From Micrococcales bacterium UBA3913 (lineage in GTDB: Bacteria > Actinomycetota > Actinomycetes > Actinomycetales > Microbacteriaceae): a stretch of 6,356 nt of DNA. Within the stretch, counting starts at the first letter, position 1, and every line of letters begins with the position of its first letter. Of this stretch, positions 1 through 4,953 are shown piece after piece. The notes below the pieces were generated by a model. That model had not been told where the DNA came from, did no database searches, and saw nothing but the letters and a program-made list of their open reading frames with translations. The DNA lies in the NCBI GenBank assembly GCA_002391425.1, contig DGEZ01000082.1:1-6356 (forward strand). Reading direction: 5' to 3'. A program made the translations under genes and the position numbers.

Positions 1-931
1 TGCCTGCACCGTCGCCCGCGGTGACGTCGAGAGTCCCGCCGGTGACCACAAGATCGGTCTGAGCGGAAAGCCCGTCGCCGCCGGCCGTCACGGTGATGTC
101 GCCGTCTTCGATGTCGATGAAGCCCTGCGTGTCGTCGGCATCCTCATCGCTGGTGAGTCCGTCTCCGCCGCTGGTGACATCGAGCTGTCCCCCGCGGATG
201 GTTAGCGAGTTCTTCCCCCGCAGGCCATCGTCTGCTGCGCTGACCGTGATGTCCCCGGACAAAACGGCCAGATCCTTCTTCGAGGTGATCCCGTCGTTGC
301 CCGCATCGCTGACCTGCAGACTGCCCGTGCCGGTGAACGTCAGGTCAGATTCGGAGTAGATGGCCGCGTTCGCGTCGGCATCGTCGCTGTACGCGTCGGC
401 ATCGGACACGGTGCTGGTGGTGCCCTCCGCTAGGGAGATCGCCACGTCGTCCGCCGACTGCACCCAGATCGCGGGGCCCGCACTGTTGTCGATATTGACC
501 CCGTCGAGGATGAGCACGACGAGGGCGTCGTCCCCGGCGGCCACCACGATCCCGCCGCTGAGGCTCCCGCTGAGCTGGTACACCCCGGTGGCGGTGATGG
601 TCACGGTGCCGTCAGCTGAGCTCACCGCATCACTGTCGGAGCTCGCGGAGGTACCCTCGAGGGCCACCTCGGTTGCGGTACTGCTGGGCCACTCAGAATC
701 GGAGAGCACGCTCGCGTTCGCGTTCGCAGCCAGGACGTTTGCCGCCGAGAGCGTGCCGTCGTTCGTGGCTGCGCTGCTGGACGAGCTGCTAGATGCCGCA
801 GCGGAACTCTCGGACGCGCTGTCGCTGCTGGCGGTGGTGCTTGCCGTGCACCCGGCGAGGGCGAGTGCGGTAGCGAGCACCCCGGTCAGGGCTGCCCGGT
901 GCCGCACGGAATGGTGCTGGTCGCCCGTCAT
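1..931 (-). CDS. Cthe_2159/DUF4353-family carbohydrate-binding lipoprotein, C-terminus cut by window edge
   Basis: The reading frame from the ATG at 931 stays open to the left edge, giving 310 residues without a stop, so the 3' end is missing. Residues 1-28 form a lipoprotein signal peptide: a basic start (H-R-H-R), a hydrophobic stretch, and a lipobox L-A-G-C with Cys28 as the lipid anchor, so the protein should sit on the outer face of the membrane. A Ser/Ala-rich linker (about 29-60) leads to an Asp/Gly/Thr-rich domain. From residue 212 an (N/D)-D-G-(L/I) motif recurs, with the Gly at 214, 236, 258, 287 and 308, between short beta-strand patterns such as GDITV and LDVTS. This is the look of a right-handed beta-helix. 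The layout matches proteins annotated as carbohydrate-binding domain-containing (Cthe_2159/DUF4353); the C. thermocellum founder is known as a calcium-dependent polysaccharide binder. The start is supported by GGGAG six bases upstream and an ATGA overlap with the VTC gene. The ligand here is unknown. Confidence 0.82.
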   Translation of the reverse strand, partial: MTGDQHHSVRHRAALTGVLATALALAGCTASTTASSDSASESSAAASSSSSSSAATNDGTLSAANVLAANANASVLSDSEWPSSTATEVALEGTSASSDSDAVSSADGTVTITATGVYQLSGSLSGGIVVAAGDDALVVLILDGVNIDNSAGPAIWVQSADDVAISLAEGTTSTVSDADAYSDDADANAAIYSESDLTFTGTGSLQVSDAGNDGITSKKDLAVLSGDITVSAADDGLRGKNSLTIRGGQLDVTSGGDGLTSDEDADDTQGFIDIEDGDITVTAGGDGLSAQTDLVVTGGTLDVTAGDGAG

Positions 932-1731
932 AAGCTGCTCCCTTGTGTTCGTCGTGTTCGTGTGGCGGCGGCGTCCGGTGTCCAGTAGCGGGCGAGCTGA
1001 CGGTGCCAACGGTTCGCGGGTAGCTCCGGGTGCAGGCTGGCCATGCCGGTGGCGTACTTGCTGCCGGGTTGGGGGCGGTAGCCGTGCGCCCACAGCAGAG
1101 CATCCAGTGGGGACGAGTGACCCATCGACTTCGTCTCGATGATGACGAGACGTTCCGCATCCTGTCGGGCGCCGTCGGGGCTGGACCAGCTCAGGGCCTC
1201 ATCTACGGTGGCCCGGCTGGCCCCGTCGGGCTGCAGCAGGGTGGCGCGCCGGTAGGTGACAGTGAGGGCTGCACTCAGGTCATGGGCCGTGCGTTGCCGC
1301 TGGTGTTCTCGGGTGAGCGCCTGGGCGGCGAAGGCGCGGTCGTCCTCGGTGAGCTCACCGCGGTGCTCGAAGGCATGCGGGATGCGCTCCTTGACGGTGT
1401 GCCCGCGCGCATCCTTGCTCTTGACCTCGAAGAAGGCCGTTTCGCTATCCAGGTAGGTGCGGGTGCGGAATTTCAGCCGGTGTCTGCGGCGGAACGCGGT
1501 GGCCGCGTAGCACCTGCGGTCGGGGGTGTCGAAGTAGACCGACTCGTAGCAGAACTGCCGGGTCCCGTGAGTGTCGAGGATCCGCCACGCGGGGCTGGTC
1601 AGGGACAGGATGTGGGCGGCCTCCTCCTGCCAGAGCAGGTACTTGCGGTCGATCCGGGTGAGTAGGGATGCCTGCCCGGTGAGCTCGTCGAGGCTGATCG
1701 GGCGGCACGCGTCTAAGGGGAGTGTGCTCAT
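928..1731 (-). CDS. VTC-domain protein, polyphosphate polymerase type
   Basis: This 267-residue protein matches the VTC domain, the catalytic domain that in yeast Vtc4 makes inorganic polyphosphate from ATP in a basic tunnel with a metal ion. Visible landmarks in order are RIDRKY (26-31), SVYFDTPD (64-71), the basic strand RLKFRTRTY (85-93), FFEVKSK (100-106), TVKER (112-116), VIIETKS (197-202) and SKYATGM (224-230). Alternating Lys/Arg and Glu on beta-strands is the pattern of the tunnel fold shared with CYTH enzymes. Length is that of a lone bacterial VTC domain, with no SPX domain and no membrane helix. It overlaps the DUF4956 gene upstream and the lipoprotein gene downstream by ATGA, so translation of all three is probably coupled and the membrane neighbour may serve as its anchor. 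Activity as a polyphosphate polymerase is inferred from the family; another nucleotide-derived polymer cannot be excluded. Confidence 0.87.
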   Translation of the reverse strand: MSTLPLDACRPISLDELTGQASLLTRIDRKYLLWQEEAAHILSLTSPAWRILDTHGTRQFCYESVYFDTPDRRCYAATAFRRRHRLKFRTRTYLDSETAFFEVKSKDARGHTVKERIPHAFEHRGELTEDDRAFAAQALTREHQRQRTAHDLSAALTVTYRRATLLQPDGASRATVDEALSWSSPDGARQDAERLVIIETKSMGHSSPLDALLWAHGYRPQPGSKYATGMASLHPELPANRWHRQLARYWTPDAAATRTRRTQGSSL

Positions 1732-2279
1732 GCGTCCGTCCTCTGATTCTCGGTGAAGGACACGCTGACCAAGGTGGTGTCGTTGACGAGGTCGAGCCGT
1801 TGCACGCTGAGCTGGCGGACGGTGCCGTCCACGATCTGCTCGACGCGAGCGGTCAGCTCCGCGCGGTCGGTGATGGCCGCATCCACGTTGATGATCTCGG
1901 TGCGGTAGCTCGGCAGCAGACGTGGGTGGTCCACCAGGTACAGCACGAGCAGGATGAACACGACGAGGACGATCGGCAGCCAGCCGGTGGCCAGCCCGCA
2001 GATGAGGCCGATCGAGAGGGCGGCGAAATAGTAGGCCATGTCGTGCTGGGCGATCTCGGAGGAACGCAGCCGGATGATCGAGAGCACCCCGAACAGCCCC
2101 ATGCCGATGCCGATGCCGATCGTGATGCTGCCCAGCACGAGTGCCACTGCGAGCACGCTGGCATTCACCCCGAGGAAGGCAGTGACGAGGTCCCGGCGGC
2201 GGTGCCTCCGAAAGTAGACGCCAAAGCACAGCAGCAGAATGGCGACGACATCGATGCCGATCATCGCAAGTTGTGTCAT
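1728..2279 (-). CDS. DUF4956-family integral membrane protein
   Basis: This 183-residue protein has about five hydrophobic segments, near residues 5-23, 31-49, 51-69, 82-99 and 101-117, followed by a soluble C-terminal part (about 118-183) that is probably cytoplasmic. The conserved-looking core GLFGVLSIIRLRSSEI (61-76), where a glycine-rich helix runs into an Arg-x-Arg-Ser-Ser-Glu turn, is typical of the DUF4956 family. A basic cluster R-R-H-R-R-R (24-29) follows the first helix. A strong GGAGGT Shine-Dalgarno lies about five bases before the ATG, making it the first gene of the operon. Its TGA overlaps the ATG of the VTC gene (ATGA). DUF4956 proteins are commonly found beside VTC-domain proteins, and with no membrane segment in the VTC partner this protein is the obvious candidate for its membrane anchor or for moving polymer across the membrane. 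No biochemical function is established for the family. Confidence 0.85.
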   Translation of the reverse strand: MTQLAMIGIDVVAILLLCFGVYFRRHRRRDLVTAFLGVNASVLAVALVLGSITIGIGIGMGLFGVLSIIRLRSSEIAQHDMAYYFAALSIGLICGLATGWLPIVLVVFILLVLYLVDHPRLLPSYRTEIINVDAAITDRAELTARVEQIVDGTVRQLSVQRLDLVNDTTLVSVSFTENQRTDA

Positions 2280-2324
2280 AGGGGACCTCCGTCGTGGTTA
2301 ACGCTTCATGAATACTGAACAAAC

Positions 2325-2353
2325 GGGAGCTTTGGGTTCCCTCTCGTGCTCCC
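2325..2353. promoter_or_regulatory. Inverted repeat in the divergent intergenic region
   Basis: GGGAGC at 2325-2330 is matched by GCTCCC at 2348-2353 with 17 bases between, and a small GGG-TT-CCC palindrome (2334-2341) is nested inside. It lies between the DUF4956 gene (minus strand, start 2279) and pepC (plus strand, start 2416), about 45-75 bases upstream of the DUF4956 start, where a regulator of the minus-strand operon could bind. No T-tract follows on either strand, so it is not an intrinsic terminator. I could not find a convincing -35/-10 pair for the minus-strand operon. A six-base arm can occur by chance in GC-rich DNA. Confidence 0.25.
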
Positions 2354-2380
2354 ATGCGCGAGCTGTGAATGGGATGCGCG

Positions 2381-2397
2381 CTGCCGGTTTCCGGCAG
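2381..2397. repeat. Perfect 7-bp-arm palindrome over the pepC -35 region, possible operator
   Basis: CTGCCGG, three bases TTT, then CCGGCAG form a perfect inverted repeat (2381-2397). It covers the presumed -35 and ends six bases before the -10 box of pepC. A protein bound here would block or contact RNA polymerase, so an operator is a reasonable reading. The sequence does not match an operator I recognise. No T-run follows, which argues against a terminator. Confidence 0.45.
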
Positions 2398-2416
2398 AGG
2401 CAGTAGCCTTAACGGG
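2381..2416 (+). promoter_or_regulatory. Likely pepC promoter, giving a leaderless mRNA
   Basis: TAGCCT at 2404-2409 fits the actinobacterial -10 pattern TANNNT and ends six bases before the GTG start codon at 2416. Transcription starts about seven bases after a -10 box, which puts the first mRNA base at or next to the G of the GTG. No usable Shine-Dalgarno is present: the only AGAGG is about 15 bases upstream. Both facts point to a leaderless transcript, common in actinobacteria. The -35 position 17 bases upstream holds CTGCCG, a poor match to TTGACA, and is covered by a palindrome. Confidence 0.5.
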
Positions 2417-3762
2417 TGACTGTCTACATTCCTCTCTCCAAAGCGCGTATTGCGGTGTTCCGCAACGAGTTCATCAATGATCCGGAACGGGTGCGGATGC
2501 AGAACGCGGTGACCCGCGTCGGCATCGACGACGTGGCTCTGCGGCATGACCGCGTCGTCTCCCTGGACACGACCATGAGCGTCCGTCTGGATGACTGGGA
2601 GGTGACGAATCAGCGCAAGTCGGGCCGCTGCTGGCTGTTCGCATCGCTGAATCTGTTCCGCTACGGCGCGGCGAAGAAACTCAAGGTGAAGAACTTCGAG
2701 TTCTCGCAGAACCACGCGATGTACTGGGACAAGCTGGAGCGGGCGAATCTGTTCCTCAACGACATCATCGCGACTGCGGACCAGCCGGTGGATGGACGAC
2801 TGGTGTCCTTCCTGCTGGAGACGCTGCTGGGCGACGGCGGGCAGTGGAACATGGCGATGAGCGTCTACAAGAAGCACGGCGTGGTGCCCAAACAGCTCAT
2901 GCCGGAGACGCAATCCTCGGGCAACACCGCCCGGATGAATCAGTCGCTGCGCGCGATCCTGCGCCAGGGGGCGAAGGAGCTGCGTGACCTCATTGGTGCC
3001 GGGGCAACTCCCGGTGAGCTGGAGAATAAGCGTGACGCGTACATTGTCGCCGCGCACAGCATCCTGACCACCCATCTGGGCACGCCGCCTGCGGAGTTCG
3101 ACTGGCAGTGGCGAGATGACAGCGGGCGCCTCCACCGCGACGGCGTGCTCACCCCCCAGGAGTTCTTCTCTCGGTACGTGACGGTGCCGGTGGATGAGTT
3201 CGTATGCCTGGTGGATGACCCGCGCCCCGAGCATCCCAAGGGCGCGGCTCTGACCGTCGACTACCTGGGCAATGTTGTCGGCGGAGACCCGGTGCGCTAC
3301 ATCAACGCTCCGATCTCGGAGATGAAACGCCTGGCCATTGAGGCGCTCATCGCGGGCGAGCCTGTCTGGTTTGGCTGCGATGTGGGCAAGATGATGGCGC
3401 GCAAGGAGGGGCTGTGGAGTGCAGACCTGTACGACCTGGGCGGGGTGTACGGGACCGAGTTCACTCTTGATAAGGAAAACCGGGTGCGTTACGGGGAATC
3501 TTTGATGACCCACGCGATGTTGTTCACAGGAGTGGACCTTGTCGACGGCATCCCGCGTCGCTGGCGTGTCGAGAACAGCTGGGGCGACGAGAACGGCGAC
3601 AAGGGCTTCTACACGATGGATGACTCCTGGTTCAACGAGTACGTCTTCGAGGTGGCGGTGGATGGCCGCAACCTGACCGGGGAGCTTTCGGCGGCGATAA
3701 CAGCGGACCCGCTGCACCTGCCGCCGTGGGACCCGATGGGCGCTCTCGCCGCCGGGGCGTGA
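2416..3762 (+). CDS. pepC: Aminopeptidase C, C1B cysteine peptidase of the bleomycin hydrolase family
   Basis: A 448-residue cytoplasmic peptidase of full family length. Catalytic residues are all visible: Gln66 (oxyanion hole) and nucleophile Cys72 in NQRKSGRCWLFASLN (65-79), His366 in THAMLFTGVDL (365-375), and Asn387 in VENSWGDENGDKGFYTMDDSWF (starting at 385). The C-terminus carries the family signature LPPWDPMGALA (435-445). In this family hexamers enclose the active sites, and the C-terminal tail lies in the active-site cleft, limiting the enzyme to removing residues one at a time from peptide N-termini. Here three residues (A-G-A) follow the usual end, which is discussed as a finding. 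The GTG start is chosen because the preceding bases form a -10 box rather than a Shine-Dalgarno, and the protein begins at the usual family position. Its role is to recover amino acids from peptides. The next gene follows after 70 bases with no terminator between. Confidence 0.95.
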   Translation: MTVYIPLSKARIAVFRNEFINDPERVRMQNAVTRVGIDDVALRHDRVVSLDTTMSVRLDDWEVTNQRKSGRCWLFASLNLFRYGAAKKLKVKNFEFSQNHAMYWDKLERANLFLNDIIATADQPVDGRLVSFLLETLLGDGGQWNMAMSVYKKHGVVPKQLMPETQSSGNTARMNQSLRAILRQGAKELRDLIGAGATPGELENKRDAYIVAAHSILTTHLGTPPAEFDWQWRDDSGRLHRDGVLTPQEFFSRYVTVPVDEFVCLVDDPRPEHPKGAALTVDYLGNVVGGDPVRYINAPISEMKRLAIEALIAGEPVWFGCDVGKMMARKEGLWSADLYDLGGVYGTEFTLDKENRVRYGESLMTHAMLFTGVDLVDGIPRRWRVENSWGDENGDKGFYTMDDSWFNEYVFEVAVDGRNLTGELSAAITADPLHLPPWDPMGALAAGA

Positions 3763-3832
3763 CCGGGAGCATCCACAGCCGACTGCGCATACGCGTGCGG
3801 CATGTCACTGAGAACATGAGGAGAGGTTCACC

Positions 3833-4750
3833 ATGACCCAGGTTGATTTCGGCCCGTTTGTGCTCGGAGGTAACACCTTTGGCTGGACGAGCGATACCGA
3901 GGAGAGCTTCGCTGTTCTGGACGCGTTCGTCGCGGCCGGCGGCCGCATGATCGACACCGCCGACGTGTACTCGGCCTGGGTGCCGGGCAATGAGGGCGGC
4001 GAATCGGAGACGATTATCGGGCAGTGGCTGGCGTCACGCGGCAACCGCGATGCCGTGCTTATCGAGACGAAGGTCTTCCAGTATGCGAAGCGTCCCGGCC
4101 TGTCAGCACAGAATATCCGTGTTGCGATCGACGACTCCCTTCGCCGTTTGAACACCGACTACGTCGACGTGTACTACGCCCACCGTGATGACCCGGATGT
4201 GCCCCAGGAGGAGTACCTGGCGGCTTTCGACGAGTTGGTGCGCGCGGGTAAGGTGCGTGAGTTCGGGGTGTCCGAGTTCGAGCCCAAGCGCATCGAGTCT
4301 GCGGCGGCGATTATCGCGGAGAACAGTCTGACCCCGATAACCGTCAGCCAGGACCACTTCAGCCTGCTGCACCGCGACCCTGCGGGGGAGAAGTTCGCGC
4401 TCCTGGAAAAGCTCGGCATTGTCGAGGTTCCGTTCTGGGTGCTGGAGAACGGCTTCCTCACCGGCAAGTACCGTCCGGGAGCCACCGTGGCGTCGAAGCG
4501 TGCGGAATCTGTTGAGCAGCTGCTAGCGGATCCGGCGAATGTGTCGCTGCTGGCGCGGCTGGATGCGGTGGCGATCGAGCACCGGGTGTCGGTGCCTGCG
4601 GTCGTGCTGGCGTGGACACGTGCCCAGGCGCCCGTGGCTGCCCCGATCGCGAGTGCTCGGATCCCCAGCCAGCTGGATGCGCTCTTCGAGAGCGCAGACC
4701 TCGGGCTCACTCCCGAGGAGCTCGCCTTCATCGCCGGGGAGAGCCGCTGA
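3833..4750 (+). CDS. Aldo/keto reductase, NADPH-dependent oxidoreductase
   Basis: A 305-residue TIM-barrel oxidoreductase of the aldo/keto reductase superfamily, close to the usual length. The catalytic tetrad can be placed: Asp41 and Tyr46 in MIDTADVYS (39-47), Lys80 in VLIETKV (75-81) and His117 in VYYAHRDD (113-120). The barrel strands follow in order: REFGVSEF (142-149), the SQDHFSLLHR region (172-181), the VPFWVLENGFLTGKY loop (199-213) and a cofactor-binding end around APIASARIPSQLDAL (270-284). Where relatives often read Q-x-x-Y-N-L-L-x-R after the sixth strand, this protein has Q-D-H-F-S-L-L-H-R, so the aromatic residue stacking on the nicotinamide may be changed. It resembles the stress-type YajO/Tas/general-stress AKRs, but the substrate cannot be read from sequence. 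The start is fixed by GAGGAGAGG ending six bases before the ATG. It may be transcribed with pepC, and a terminator lies 46 bases after its stop. Confidence 0.92.
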   Translation: MTQVDFGPFVLGGNTFGWTSDTEESFAVLDAFVAAGGRMIDTADVYSAWVPGNEGGESETIIGQWLASRGNRDAVLIETKVFQYAKRPGLSAQNIRVAIDDSLRRLNTDYVDVYYAHRDDPDVPQEEYLAAFDELVRAGKVREFGVSEFEPKRIESAAAIIAENSLTPITVSQDHFSLLHRDPAGEKFALLEKLGIVEVPFWVLENGFLTGKYRPGATVASKRAESVEQLLADPANVSLLARLDAVAIEHRVSVPAVVLAWTRAQAPVAAPIASARIPSQLDALFESADLGLTPEELAFIAGESR

Positions 4751-4795
4751 GCTGTTGCGACGCGAGTCAGTGACCTGAGCGACCAGATCGTGGAG

Positions 4796-4826
4796 AATGC
4801 GGACCCTTCGGGATCCGCATTTTTTC
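4796..4826 (+). terminator. Intrinsic terminator after the aldo/keto reductase gene
   Basis: An eight-base perfect stem AATGCGGA (4796-4803) pairs with TCCGCATT (4814-4821). Inside it CCC and GGG can add three more pairs around a TTC loop with one bulged A. The stem runs into six consecutive T residues (4820-4825). This isolates the pepC/AKR transcripts from the PrdC-like operon downstream. Confidence 0.9.
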
Positions 4827-4877
4827 TGTCCGTAGGAACCGCCACATATTCGTAACATGCGCGTGATCGGGTCGTTA

Positions 4878-4912
4878 CTGACATCCCCCATCCTTGAACT
4901 AGAACGCGTTCT
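4878..4912 (+). promoter_or_regulatory. Candidate promoter of the PrdC-like operon
   Basis: CTGACA at 4878-4883 matches the -35 consensus at five of six bases. After a 16-base spacer TAGAAC at 4900-4905 matches TATAAT at four of six. The start site would be near 4912, about 42 bases before the ATG at 4954. The -10 and the start site lie inside the palindromes at 4899-4926, the usual arrangement for a repressor operator. Confidence 0.5.
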
Positions 4913-4926
4913 AGAACAGGTTCTAG
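4899..4926. promoter_or_regulatory. Two interlocked 16-bp palindromes, likely tandem operator
   Basis: The first palindrome, CTAGAACGCGTTCTAG (4899-4914), is perfect over all 16 bases. The second, CTAGAACAGGTTCTAG (4911-4926), is perfect except for its central AG. They share the CTAG at 4911-4914, so their centres are 12 bases apart, a little more than one helical turn. Each is GAAC-N2-GTTC with TA/CTA flanks, a shape common for dimeric TetR-type repressors, which in some cases bind as two dimers on overlapping sites. A further GAAC half-site sits at 4896-4899. The position over the -10 and the start site supports repression. The regulator is not in this window. Confidence 0.75.
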
Positions 4927-4953
4927 GACGGGTGATTCGGGCAGGAGGATGGC

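Noticed and set aside
360..1142. Plus-strand open frame of 260 codons
   Set aside because: It is antisense to the lipoprotein and VTC genes, with Ser/Ala-rich low-complexity translation and no domain.
2381..2397. Terminator for a transcript running towards pepC
   Set aside because: The stem has only a three-base loop, no T-run follows on either strand, and it sits on the pepC promoter.
928..3717. A 929-codon open frame on the minus strand reaching from inside the pepC region through to the VTC stop
   Set aside because: Only its last 267 codons (from 1731) are a real protein. The upstream part lies antisense to pepC and out of frame with DUF4956; its His/Arg/Val-rich composition is the usual shadow of GC-rich coding DNA.
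4852..4878. GTAAC and GTTAC inverted pair upstream of the PrdC-like promoter
   Set aside because: Only five paired bases across a 17-base gap, with no relation to start site or terminator; expected by chance.
4899..4926. LexA (SOS) box reading of the GAAC/GTTC half-sites
   Set aside because: Actinobacterial LexA boxes have four bases between GAAC and GTTC; here there are two, and no DNA repair gene is adjacent.
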